In this document: piece after piece, positions 52,714 through 61,208 of the stretch
Position numbering within the stretch: the stretch's first letter is position 1
Layout of the letters: each line of letters starts with the position of its first letter
NCBI GenBank assembly: GCA_030066195.1
Contig: JASJCB010000003.1
Span: 1-64,000, forward strand
DNA: 64,000 nucleotides
DNA from: Acidobacteriota bacterium
GTDB taxonomy: Bacteria; Acidobacteriota; Holophagae; Acanthopleuribacterales; Acanthopleuribacteraceae
Direction of reading: 5' to 3'
The notes under the pieces: model-generated
The model's database searches: none
The model's input: only the letters and a program-made list of their open reading frames with translations
Told to the model about the DNA's origin: nothing
Made by a program: the position numbers and the translations under genes

Positions 52714-53784
52714 CTAAACATGCAGCTTTTCGCGCAGGTGAGCGCCGCGCTTGGCGACAGGCGTGGCCAACTGACCGCAGGCCGCGCCCACATCCCGGCC
52801 CTTGGACCAGCGAACCGTGTTCAAGATCCCCGATTTGTTCAATGCCTGCCGGAAACGTTCGATGGTCTCCAAATCGGGCTGTTTGTAATCCAGGCCCTCC
52901 ATTTCGTTGAAGGGGATGATATTGACCTTGCAGCGGATGTTGCTGACCAGGCGCACCAATCGGCGGGCATCTGCCGGGGTGTCGTTGACGCCTTCCAATA
53001 AAACGTATTCAAAGGTGATACGATCGCGCTGAGAGATAGGCAGGCGTTTACAGGCGTCGATCAACTCGCGAATGTTCCACTTCAGGTTCACAGGCATGAT
53101 TTCGTTGCGCACCTCATCGGTGGTGGCATTCAGTGAGACGGCAATCCGCGGCAACTTGGGGTACTCCCCCAATTTTTCCAGGTTGCGCACATGACCCGAG
53201 GTAGACACGGTAATACGCTTGGGCGATAGGTCGAAACCCAGCTTATGGGTGAAGATATCCAGCGCCTTGATCAGGTTTTGCAGGTTCAGCAGGGGTTCGC
53301 CCATGCCCATCATCACCAGGTTGAAGGGGCCGTCCACCGCTTTCTCTTGAGTTATTACGGCGGCCTGGCCGACGATTTCACCCGGGCTCAGGTTGCGGAT
53401 GAAACCCATTTGCGCGGTCATGCAAAAGCTGCAATCCTGGGCGCACCCCACCTGGGAGGAAAGGCACAGGGTGATCCCCTTTTCCATGGGCATGTAGACC
53501 GCTTCCACCTGACGCCCCTCGCCGGCGTCAAAGACATACTTCACGGAGCCGTCGCTGGACACATGCCGGGCCGCAACCCTGGGCGGTTCAATAACATAAC
53601 CGGCTTCCAATCTGGCTCGTAGATCCTTGGAAAGATTGGTCATGGCCTGGATTTCGGTAACCTTGTGCGCATACAACCAGGCATAGATTTGCTTGGCTCG
53701 AAAGGGCTTCTCACCCTCGGCGATCAAGACTTCCTGTAATTCTTCCAGGGACAGGCCGTAAAGATTTTTCTTAGGGGTTGCCAT
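52714..53784 (-). CDS. rlmN: 23S rRNA (adenine2503-C2)-methyltransferase RlmN
   Basis: 356 aa, normal length. Radical SAM motif CAQDCSFC (CxxxCxxC) with FCMTAQMGFIRNLSPGEIVGQ around it. MGMGEPLLNLQNLIKAL, ITVSTSGHVRNLEKL, and a late Cys in GAACGQLA (the catalytic Cys region) are all as in RlmN. It methylates A2503 of 23S rRNA and A37 of some tRNAs by a two-step radical mechanism. It overlaps the preceding small gene by 14 bp. Confidence 0.95.
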   Translation of the reverse strand: MATPKKNLYGLSLEELQEVLIAEGEKPFRAKQIYAWLYAHKVTEIQAMTNLSKDLRARLEAGYVIEPPRVAARHVSSDGSVKYVFDAGEGRQVEAVYMPMEKGITLCLSSQVGCAQDCSFCMTAQMGFIRNLSPGEIVGQAAVITQEKAVDGPFNLVMMGMGEPLLNLQNLIKALDIFTHKLGFDLSPKRITVSTSGHVRNLEKLGEYPKLPRIAVSLNATTDEVRNEIMPVNLKWNIRELIDACKRLPISQRDRITFEYVLLEGVNDTPADARRLVRLVSNIRCKVNIIPFNEMEGLDYKQPDLETIERFRQALNKSGILNTVRWSKGRDVGAACGQLATPVAKRGAHLREKLHV

Positions 53785-54067
53785 CGACCTGTATCTTCAA
53801 ACTGGAGAGAAACTCTTCATCGTAATCATTGAAGCTGAGATCGTCGATCTCGGCCTGCTCCTCGGGCCTGCGTAGAAAGAGACGGCCGTCGGTGTCGTTG
53901 TCGCGGCGGTCCAGCGCAATATTGGCTTCCATGATCAGGTAGATATCGTAACCGCTGCCCTTGATGCGATCGGTAATCGATTTGATCTGGGTATCTTTGG
54001 TTAGCGCTTGATGAAGCGCCATTCCCAGGTCTTTCAGTAATCCTTTCATTTCATCGTTGAGTTCCAT
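53771..54067 (-). CDS. Small conserved acidic protein upstream of rlmN
   Basis: 98 aa from ATG 54067 (CAGGAG upstream; longer frame lacks a site). Helical N-terminus (MKGLLKDLGMALHQALTKDTQIKSITDRI), then GYDIYLIMEANIALDRRD and an acidic end (EIDDLSFNDYDEEFLSSLKI). I do not recognise a domain, though similar short proteins precede RNA-enzyme genes in other bacteria. Overlap with rlmN suggests coupled expression. Confidence 0.65.
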   Translation of the reverse strand: MELNDEMKGLLKDLGMALHQALTKDTQIKSITDRIKGSGYDIYLIMEANIALDRRDNDTDGRLFLRRPEEQAEIDDLSFNDYDEEFLSSLKIQVDGNP

Positions 54068-54528
54068 AACAGGCTCCTGAAAGATACCGGGATACCGGAT
54101 CTTGGAAAAACCAGTCCGGCCTATACAAAGTAAAGCACTTTTTACCCGCCGTGTCCACCCTGCAAGCAGCAATTCTCCTCACGAAACACGGGGTGGAAGC
54201 GGCATAAACCACTAATAGTACAACAGGAAGGGAGCGGCATCCCATTCCCGCAAAATTCAACATTCGTCAGGTCGGTCGGCCGATTGAATCGCTGATGAGA
54301 ACCGGGGAATCAAGAAAAGCCGAATTTCGACTGAACAATGCCGGCCATGCTGCGCCGTAGGGAAATTGCCCGTTTGAACACGGCTACAGGCCGGGAAATA
54401 TGGTCTCCCCTCCCCTACCAACCGGGCTTGAGGTAACGGCAGCGGGCGGCCACATCCTGATCGCCGGGTAAGGTGAAACTGAGCGAGAGATCATCCTCCT
54501 ACGCCGGGAGAAAACCTTCCAGGTAGTC
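54068..54528. other. Intergenic region with coding-like remnant after methyltransferase stop
   Basis: No intact gene. On the minus strand the frame of the m5U methyltransferase continues past its TAG (54529-54531) as DYLEGFLPA, TAG, then EDDLSLSFTLPGDQDVAARC and on to a third TAG at 54415-54417. The peptide looks protein-like, so this could be a remnant of a decayed 3' extension or small gene. The rest holds the promoter region of the 98-aa gene. Confidence 0.35.
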
Positions 54529-55767
54529 CTACTGCCTTCTTTCCAGTATCACCGATGTTTCCAGGCGCAAGGTCCCCGGGTTGACATTCATGGCCAGGAC
54601 CGGTGAAGCAAGGCTGTAGACGCTTTTTAAAGCGGCCAGGTCGCGGCTGAAGGAGGCCGTGTCACAGGAGAAATAGAGCAGAGCTTTCGGACCGGCGGCT
54701 CTCAGGTGGGCGCGTAACGGCTTGGACAGGCCCTCGCGCGGCGGGTCCAGAACGGCAGCGTCGCAGCGGCTCACATTCAAGCGTTTCTTTTTCAAGGCGT
54801 CTTCCGCCGTGCCGCACCAGGTGACGGCGTTCAGCCCGGCCAGGCGTAGACCACGCTCCAGTTGGGCGTAAGCGGTGGGTTCGGGTTCGGTGGCCAGGAT
54901 TTGGAAGCCGTCAAGACAGGATGATAGGAACCCGGCGCCCGCGTGGACGTCCCAAATGCGCTTGGGCTTGTACCGGTTGAGAAAACGGCCGACCCAATCC
55001 CAGAAAATCGGCCAGCTTGCCGGGTTGCTTTGAAAAAAGCTGGTAGCGGGCAGGTTCACGCGCACATCGTGCCACTGGTGCGTTACGGTTGGATTGCCGA
55101 TGGTTTTGGCGCCCTTGCCGCCGATCTCCAGGCATACGCCTTTCAGGTCGTTACAGACCGGATCGGTTTTTCCGCGAAACTTACCTCGGAAGGTGAACAC
55201 CGGGTGCTCACCCGCGGCATCGGCGGCAAAGAAGATATGGCCGCTGAACGCCATCACGCCGCTCAGTTCCTTCAGACGCGGCAGCAGATCGCGTACGGAG
55301 CCTGGGATGACCAAACATTCCGGCACTTCCGTGACCTCCCATTCAGCGCGGCCCTTGAAGCCGAGTCCACCCGCCTCGTTGACGTGGAATTTACCGCGGG
55401 CGCGGGAGCCTTCCATGGGAAAGTCAATCGGTTCGATTTCCACGTCCTTCAACCCGCCCACGCGACGCAGGTTATCGGCCAGGAAGGTGACCTTCAGCTT
55501 GAGTTCCCGGTCGCGACGAGCGTGCAGCAGGCCGCAACCGCCGCAACTGCCCGCATGCGGACACGGCGGCGTTGCACGCGAGGGTCCGTCCAGCAGGCGC
55601 CGGGCCTTGCCGGCGATCAGGGCGCCCTTACGCCGTTGCAGGTTGGAAACCCGCCATTGCTCACCCGGCAACGCGCCGGGCACGAAGACCAGTTCGCCGG
55701 AAGCAAGGCGAGCCATGCCGTGCCCGTTGTTGAGCAACTTTTCTACTCCGACCGTTTCCTCCGGCAT
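54529..55767 (-). CDS. TrmA/RlmD-type RNA m5U methyltransferase with Fe-S cluster motif
   Basis: 412 aa from ATG 55767, whose A is the last base of the ruvC stop (TGATG), so translation is coupled. An N-terminal TRAM-like barrel (VEKLLNNGHGMARLASGELVFVPGALPGE) is followed by the 4Fe-4S motif CPHAGSCGGCGLLH, then the SAM-binding Rossmann core (IWDVHAGAGFLS). VLDPPREGLSKPL and the catalytic Cys in LLYFSCDTASFSRDL complete the family pattern. Methylates uridine C5 in rRNA or tRNA; the exact site (RlmD, RlmC or TrmA-like) cannot be told. Confidence 0.88.
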   Translation of the reverse strand: MPEETVGVEKLLNNGHGMARLASGELVFVPGALPGEQWRVSNLQRRKGALIAGKARRLLDGPSRATPPCPHAGSCGGCGLLHARRDRELKLKVTFLADNLRRVGGLKDVEIEPIDFPMEGSRARGKFHVNEAGGLGFKGRAEWEVTEVPECLVIPGSVRDLLPRLKELSGVMAFSGHIFFAADAAGEHPVFTFRGKFRGKTDPVCNDLKGVCLEIGGKGAKTIGNPTVTHQWHDVRVNLPATSFFQSNPASWPIFWDWVGRFLNRYKPKRIWDVHAGAGFLSSCLDGFQILATEPEPTAYAQLERGLRLAGLNAVTWCGTAEDALKKKRLNVSRCDAAVLDPPREGLSKPLRAHLRAAGPKALLYFSCDTASFSRDLAALKSVYSLASPVLAMNVNPGTLRLETSVILERRQ

Positions 55768-56270
55768 CAAACGCCCCCGTGAAACCTTTGTCGGGCCAGC
55801 ATGGGCGCATGGTGGGCGTGGCAAATGGCAATAGCCAGGGCGTCGGCAACATCGTGCGGTTTGGGGACCTGTTGCAGGCTGAGCAGGATGCGCACCATTT
55901 CCTGGACCTGGCTTTTCTCAGCTTTGCCGTAACCGGTCACCGACTTCTTGACCTCGCCGGGCGAGTATTCGTGCACATCCAATTCGTAACGTCCGGCCAG
56001 GGAGAGGATGACGCCGCGCACATAACCCAGCCGAATGGTGGAGTTGAAGTTGGGCCCGTGAAATACCTTTTCAACCGCCAATACGTCGGGCTTGAAGGCC
56101 TCGATGCGTTCCTTGAGGGCTTCATAAAGGGCATGCAGCCGCGCCGGGATTTCGCCGATCTTTTTGAGACGGACGGGGCCCGCATCCAACAGCCGTATGC
56201 GGTTCCCCTCCACTTTCAGGATCCCGTAACCCGTGATTTGTGAGCCCGGGTCCACGCCGAGAATAATCAC
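55767..56270 (-). CDS. ruvC: Crossover junction endodeoxyribonuclease RuvC
   Basis: 167 aa, normal size. ILGVDPGSQITGYGILKVEGN carries catalytic D7; DVLAVEKVFHGPNFNSTIRLG carries E67; and the last motif KPHDVADALAIAICHAH gives the C-terminal acidic pair. RuvC cuts Holliday junctions. Overlaps yebC by 4 bp upstream and the m5U methyltransferase by 1 bp downstream; the yebC-ruvC order is a common arrangement. ruvA and ruvB are not in the window. Confidence 0.95.
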   Translation of the reverse strand: MIILGVDPGSQITGYGILKVEGNRIRLLDAGPVRLKKIGEIPARLHALYEALKERIEAFKPDVLAVEKVFHGPNFNSTIRLGYVRGVILSLAGRYELDVHEYSPGEVKKSVTGYGKAEKSQVQEMVRILLSLQQVPKPHDVADALAIAICHAHHAPMLARQRFHGGV

Positions 56271-57007
56271 GACGCCAGTTCGGCCTCGTCGAAGTCGGCG
56301 TTGTTGAAGACGTTTTGCACGTCGTCCTGGTCGTCCAGCATTTCCATCAGGCGCATGACCTTGGTCAGGGTATCGCCGCTGATGGTGATTTCCGTGGTGG
56401 GAATCATGACCAGTTTGGCGGACTCGTATTCCAGGCCTTGTTCTTCCAGGGCTTTGGCAACCGTATGCAGTTCGTCCGAGGCGGTGGTAACGCCCCAGAA
56501 ATCGCCCGCGTCCTCTAGGTCCTCAGCACCGGCCTCCAGGATGATGTCGGTCATATCGTCCTCGGTTTTATCACCCTTGGGAACCGAAATATAACCCGTG
56601 CGTTGGAACTGCCAAGCCACGGAACCGGATTCACCCAGGTTGCCGCCGCATTTGGAAAAGATGTGCCGCAGTTCGGGAACCGTACGGTTTTTATTGTCGG
56701 TCATGGCTTCGACAAGAAAGGCCACGCCGCCGGCGCCGTAACCCTCATAGGTCAATTCTTCCATGGCGCCGGTATCGCCGCCGCCCGCGCCTTTATCGAT
56801 CGCCCGTTTTACGTTGTCGTTGGGCATACTGTTCTTGCGGGCTTCCTGGATGGCCGCGCGCAATCGGGGATTGGCGTCCGGGTCGGGGCCTCCCATTCGG
56901 GCGGAAACCGTAATTTCGCGACCCAGTTTGGTAAACAACTTCGCCCGCTTGGCATCCTCGCGCCCCTTGCGGTGCTGAATATTCGCCCATTTACTATGGC
57001 CCGCCAT
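56267..57007 (-). CDS. yebC: YebC/PmpR-family protein
   Basis: 246 aa from ATG 57007 (GAGGAT upstream). Opens with the family hallmark AGHSKWANIQHRKGREDAKRAKLFTKL, followed by DPDANPRLRAAIQEARKNSMPNDNVKRAIDKG and TYEGYGAGGVAFLVE. YebC proteins were annotated as transcription regulators and are now also linked to translation of proline-rich stretches. Cytoplasmic. First gene of the yebC-ruvC-methyltransferase operon. Confidence 0.95.
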   Translation of the reverse strand: MAGHSKWANIQHRKGREDAKRAKLFTKLGREITVSARMGGPDPDANPRLRAAIQEARKNSMPNDNVKRAIDKGAGGGDTGAMEELTYEGYGAGGVAFLVEAMTDNKNRTVPELRHIFSKCGGNLGESGSVAWQFQRTGYISVPKGDKTEDDMTDIILEAGAEDLEDAGDFWGVTTASDELHTVAKALEEQGLEYESAKLVMIPTTEITISGDTLTKVMRLMEMLDDQDDVQNVFNNADFDEAELAS

Positions 57008-57189
57008 TGCTATCCTCACTTCCTACATAATCGATGATTTCCCCGTAAGTCGAACACGGATGGGGACTCAAACCGGATATTCTAGCTCAATAACGTCGGC
57101 GAGACAAATTCCTAATCGACTTGGTCGAGGTTCGGTTCCAATAGAAATCGTGACCCGGTATTTGATCATTCCTTGGAGTGCTCGCCTGC

Positions 57190-58179
57190 TCACTCTTTGG
57201 GAATGGCCGCAACATTGACCGGATAGTAGGTGTGTTCTCCCAGGAAACGCTCCAGCGGCATGCCCATGGCCTCAGCGGGGAGGAGTTGGTCCATGGTCGG
57301 GTAGGCCAATAAGCGGTGCGTTTGCCGCAATAGGGCAAGCGCTTCCTCTGCTAACTCAAGGTCGGTGTTGTAGACCTGGGCGTTTGCGAGCGGGTGTTCC
57401 AGGAATAGGAGAGGACGGTGTGCGGCAATCGTTCTTTCGGCGCCCAGAATGACCTCGCCGTCCACCCCTTCCACGTCGATTTTGATGACCGCCGGTACGA
57501 CCTTTTCTTCCCTACAGAAATCATCGATGGAGGTACACGGCACCCGGACCGGATCGACCTTGTCCCTGGCGACCATACTGGTGTTGTTGGTGCCGACCGG
57601 ATAGATGACGGCCGTTCCCGAGGTTCGAGAAACCGCTTTCATGATGACAGAGATGTTGTTGAGGCCGCACACTGTTCCGTGGATGGCCCGTTCCATTTCC
57701 GGGTTGGCCTCGAAGATATGGACATGCTCGCAAAAACCCGCCAGCATCGCACCGGTCAGGCCGGTGTTCCCCCCGATATCCAGGGCAATGCCCCTACCGT
57801 TCAACCAGGTCTTGCAAAAGTGCAGGAAGGTAGGGGTTTCGTAGGTGGCGTAGATGGTCCTGATATTGAAAGGCAACCCGATGCGCACGCCTCTATCTAC
57901 CAGGCCTTCCATCACCTCGTCAATAACCCGGGTGATGAAGACATAGTCGCCGGGACCCAACAAGGGCAACGCCTCTTCCCAATAGCGAAAGCTGTAAGCG
58001 CTGTCCGCATGCCGTTCATCAACGCGCTTTTCGGTCAGGAAACCATAGAAACGGGTAGGAAAACGCGCGCAAAGCATGGGGTGCAGCTTGTCTCTGATGT
58101 CGTCGTTTCCGAAGATGAAAAAACGCTTCCGGTCCTCCAGTTGGTCGAAATCCACGGGATTTTCCAGGTTGGGGTTCAT
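57190..58179 (-). CDS. FkbM-family methyltransferase
   Basis: 329 aa from ATG 58179 (AAGGAG upstream). The N-terminal 110 residues are an unassigned alpha-beta part (RFFIFGNDDIRDKLHPML). The C-terminal part is the FkbM SAM fold: GIALDIGGNTGLTGAMLAGF (motif I), VHIFEANPEMERAI (acidic end of strand 2), VPCTSIDDFC and VIKIDVEGVDGEVILGAERTI. FkbM enzymes O-methylate sugars or polyketide-like products. It lies 41 bp downstream of the radical SAM-glycosyltransferase gene in the same operon. Confidence 0.88.
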   Translation of the reverse strand: MNPNLENPVDFDQLEDRKRFFIFGNDDIRDKLHPMLCARFPTRFYGFLTEKRVDERHADSAYSFRYWEEALPLLGPGDYVFITRVIDEVMEGLVDRGVRIGLPFNIRTIYATYETPTFLHFCKTWLNGRGIALDIGGNTGLTGAMLAGFCEHVHIFEANPEMERAIHGTVCGLNNISVIMKAVSRTSGTAVIYPVGTNNTSMVARDKVDPVRVPCTSIDDFCREEKVVPAVIKIDVEGVDGEVILGAERTIAAHRPLLFLEHPLANAQVYNTDLELAEEALALLRQTHRLLAYPTMDQLLPAEAMGMPLERFLGEHTYYPVNVAAIPKE

Positions 58180-58220
58180 CAAGGGGTCTCCTTATTCGAG
58201 GAAGGTCTGCCCGTGTCCGC

Positions 58221-61184
58221 TCATGAATTCCCGGTCTTTCGGGAAAGCTGATCCAAAAACGCGGCAAAGCGCGGGATCTGGTCGAAGGCGTTGAAGCGGG
58301 ACCGCTCGCGGCGCATGGTTTCGTGGATGGTCTTCCAGTCCAGGCGGTCGAAAATGGCGGCCAGGTTGTCGACCTCGCCTATGTCCAGGGGGATGCAGCA
58401 GCCCTTGGGATAGACCTCGTCCATCACCTTGATCTGGCGGCTGATGAACACGGGCAGGCCCGCGGCGCCGTAAGTCATGGAGGAAGTGGACACCCCGTTG
58501 GGTACAAACAAGGTGTAGAGTTCCCGGATGGTGCGGTCTTCCACCTGGCTGATCAGCCGGGCGAAGATGGTTGCCTCGTCGCCCACCAGCCAACCGCCGT
58601 CGTAGCGGCTCATGTGGTGCACCAATGCGCGCTGGTCCCAAATGGCCTTTTCGATGTGAAAATAAGCCTGTTCCCCTGCCGGTAACGACTCCCGGAAGGC
58701 CCGCACATTGGGATGATCGGAATAGTAGTGGAAATGAATCTTCTGCCTCAGGATGGAACGGATGGAATCGCGGGTTTCAATGCGGTTGGGTTCGTAGACC
58801 TCGCCCAGGAAAGAAGTGACACCGACCAGGTGACGCTCGCCGTCGTCCTCGGACAAGCGTCTGAGCGGCGCCTCGGGCGGCAGACTGTAGCGGTAGAAAC
58901 TGATCACGGGCTTATGCTTGATCAGGGTGTTGCGCAGGTACTCGGCAATATGGTCGGACTTGCTGGTCAGCGCCACGGCATCGGTCACGTCGAACAACAC
59001 CTTGTAAAGCGCAAAAGCCTCGGCGCTTCGGTCCATATTCAGGCAGATGGGCTTGATGATGTCGTACATGCCCATGATCACCGGCCGAGCGGCCAGCGCC
59101 GTCATGGCGGCGGCGTTACCGTAGGTGATGAGGCACTTGCGGGCATCCCAGCCGGCGTTGTAGAAGAAATCGTAGTAGATGAAGAACAGCCCCTTTTGCA
59201 GATGGGTGAGGATGTAGAGCTGCTCGTAGGGCGAGACCAAGGCATTGCGAAACACGGCGCATTGTTCGTCGTGGCCGCTGCGATCCACGTTTTCCATTTT
59301 GTCGAATAGAGAGATCACGAATACGTCGTAACCGGCGTTTTCCAGGGCCAGAAAGGTGGGCTCGGCGGTGGCCAGCAACTTGGCGCCCAATACCACAACG
59401 GGGTTGTTCGCGGCCTCGATCTCACTTAGGATGCGCTTGGCCCGGGCCAGCCCGCTCCGTTGAAATTGCAAGGAAGAAATACGGGCGCTCACTTGGGAGA
59501 TGAGAATGGTTTTCTCAGGCGGCAGGATGTTCAGGAAGATGGGTTCGATATCCGGCGTATTGGTGGTCAGCAGAAAAGCGTCCAGGTCGTCCGCCTTTTC
59601 CATCAAGCTGTCGATGGTCAGCACGGTTTGGCCGTGATGGGTTTGCCCGGCTTTGAAGTTGTCCCCCACCAGAACCTCGTCAAAGCGTTCCTGGAACCAG
59701 TTCAGATTCTCCAATACGATTTTGGTTGCCGGGGCCAGGCCGATCTTTCTTACGGGGCGGCCGAACGCCTTGTCAATGACATCTTCCTCGCGAAAATCGG
59801 TGAAAAGACGGTGGCTCACCGCATGCGCCGCTTCGGCCCGCAGGTGACACAGATGTGTCACCTCTCCGACCAGTTTGTGCACGAATGCCGTTTTCTCGTC
59901 GCCGGTTAACCCCTGTTTACCGGCCGCGCGGTGCAGGATATCCTCCAGCGTCTGCTGGTAACGCTCGTCTAATTCAGCCGTGGAGAATGAACCCGGCGGG
60001 GCGGGGTCGGGATATTCATCGACAATGCGTTGCCAGATCCTGGGAGATGCATCCGGCCGTTCGTAATAGGGGATATCGCAGCCCGCACAAAGGGGTAGGT
60101 CTTCCACGTTGCCGGAAATGAAGGTCTCGAGGATATTCTGAAAGGGCGCCTGCTTGCGGATGTCCGCGATACCGGCCCGATTGATATCGCCGATCAGCAG
60201 GTCGCCGTTGGGGTCAAGACAACCACAGGCGGTGACGCGGCCGTCCGCATAGATGCCGGGCCCGTTCTTCAGCACGCGGCAAAGACCCGGCCTCCCGGTA
60301 GGCACCTTGAAATTGGAGGTGACCCGCGTCGACCCCACCGCGCCTGTTTCGATATTACCGCCGAAGTTGTGGGGTAACTGTATGACGATCTGCCGGCCGG
60401 CGCCGCCCACACCGATCGAACTCAGGTAAGCACGGGTCCTGGCGATAAAGGTGTTGGGATCCACAACGCCTTCCAGTTCAACCGCGTAACAACCGTTGAT
60501 GACCAGGGTGGTGTCGGCTTCGGCACGATTCAATTCCGCGGCCAGTTCTTGCAGATTTCGGGTAACCTGTTCCCATTTAGCTCCGGCGTAGACCTGTTCG
60601 TAGACGGTTTTGTTATAGCCGGCAAAGGAAAACTGTATATTGTGGATACCGCCGCGCGCCAAACGTTGGATGCGCTTCGTGGTAAGCGGCGTACCGTTGG
60701 TGGAAACCATGGTCCAAAAGCCCTCGGCAACCGAACGCTCCAGCATGTCGTTGATCTTGGGATGCAAAAAAGGCTCGCCCTGTGCATTGCCGAAAACCAC
60801 CTTGCGAACCCCGGCCCGCTTTGCATCAGCGAGTATGTGTTCGAACAGGGCCGTTTCCATCAGGCCCGTGTTGCTCTTCCAGGTCTGCCAACTGCACATG
60901 ACACACTGCAGGTTGCAGCGCCTGGATACCTGGATGTGAACCTCGCGGGGGACAAAATCTCGAGCCTGCATTTCTTTCAATTCCAGAGCATTGAAAGCGT
61001 CGATTTCGCTATCGTTGCGCGGCAGGCTGCGGCCGCTGAACACGATGTCGCCGTCTACCGCTTCGTTTTCCGCAACGGGGGGGCCGGAATGGTTGGCAGG
61101 AGAATCGCTCATAGTTTGACATGCTCCACAAATGCCGGCCGAACCGGCGGCACGAGAATCGATCGGCTTTGCCGATTCTTCCAT
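58221..61184 (-). CDS. Radical SAM-SPASM protein fused to glycosyltransferase-like region
   Basis: 987 aa. Start uncertain: 61184 keeps 24 more residues, 61112 also possible; neither has a strong ribosome site. C90-NLQ-C94-VM-C97 is the radical SAM CxxxCxxC motif, followed by FGNAQGEPFLHP. A SPASM-like Cys set lies near 297-370 (GLCRVLKNG, ACGCLDPNGDLLIGDI, LCAGCDIPYYE) for extra Fe-S clusters. From about 440 the protein has alpha-beta segments and a GT-B-like end (FFIYYDFFYNAG; LYTLFVPNGVSTSSMTYGAAGLPVFIS). Combining a radical enzyme with a glycosyltransferase-like half in one chain is uncommon. Gene neighbours are FkbM and an NHL-propeller protein. Confidence 0.8.
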   Translation of the reverse strand: MEESAKPIDSRAAGSAGICGACQTMSDSPANHSGPPVAENEAVDGDIVFSGRSLPRNDSEIDAFNALELKEMQARDFVPREVHIQVSRRCNLQCVMCSWQTWKSNTGLMETALFEHILADAKRAGVRKVVFGNAQGEPFLHPKINDMLERSVAEGFWTMVSTNGTPLTTKRIQRLARGGIHNIQFSFAGYNKTVYEQVYAGAKWEQVTRNLQELAAELNRAEADTTLVINGCYAVELEGVVDPNTFIARTRAYLSSIGVGGAGRQIVIQLPHNFGGNIETGAVGSTRVTSNFKVPTGRPGLCRVLKNGPGIYADGRVTACGCLDPNGDLLIGDINRAGIADIRKQAPFQNILETFISGNVEDLPLCAGCDIPYYERPDASPRIWQRIVDEYPDPAPPGSFSTAELDERYQQTLEDILHRAAGKQGLTGDEKTAFVHKLVGEVTHLCHLRAEAAHAVSHRLFTDFREEDVIDKAFGRPVRKIGLAPATKIVLENLNWFQERFDEVLVGDNFKAGQTHHGQTVLTIDSLMEKADDLDAFLLTTNTPDIEPIFLNILPPEKTILISQVSARISSLQFQRSGLARAKRILSEIEAANNPVVVLGAKLLATAEPTFLALENAGYDVFVISLFDKMENVDRSGHDEQCAVFRNALVSPYEQLYILTHLQKGLFFIYYDFFYNAGWDARKCLITYGNAAAMTALAARPVIMGMYDIIKPICLNMDRSAEAFALYKVLFDVTDAVALTSKSDHIAEYLRNTLIKHKPVISFYRYSLPPEAPLRRLSEDDGERHLVGVTSFLGEVYEPNRIETRDSIRSILRQKIHFHYYSDHPNVRAFRESLPAGEQAYFHIEKAIWDQRALVHHMSRYDGGWLVGDEATIFARLISQVEDRTIRELYTLFVPNGVSTSSMTYGAAGLPVFISRQIKVMDEVYPKGCCIPLDIGEVDNLAAIFDRLDWKTIHETMRRERSRFNAFDQIPRFAAFLDQLSRKTGNS

Positions 61185-61208
61185 GTTTCCGATTCCAGGT
61201 ACAGCCTT

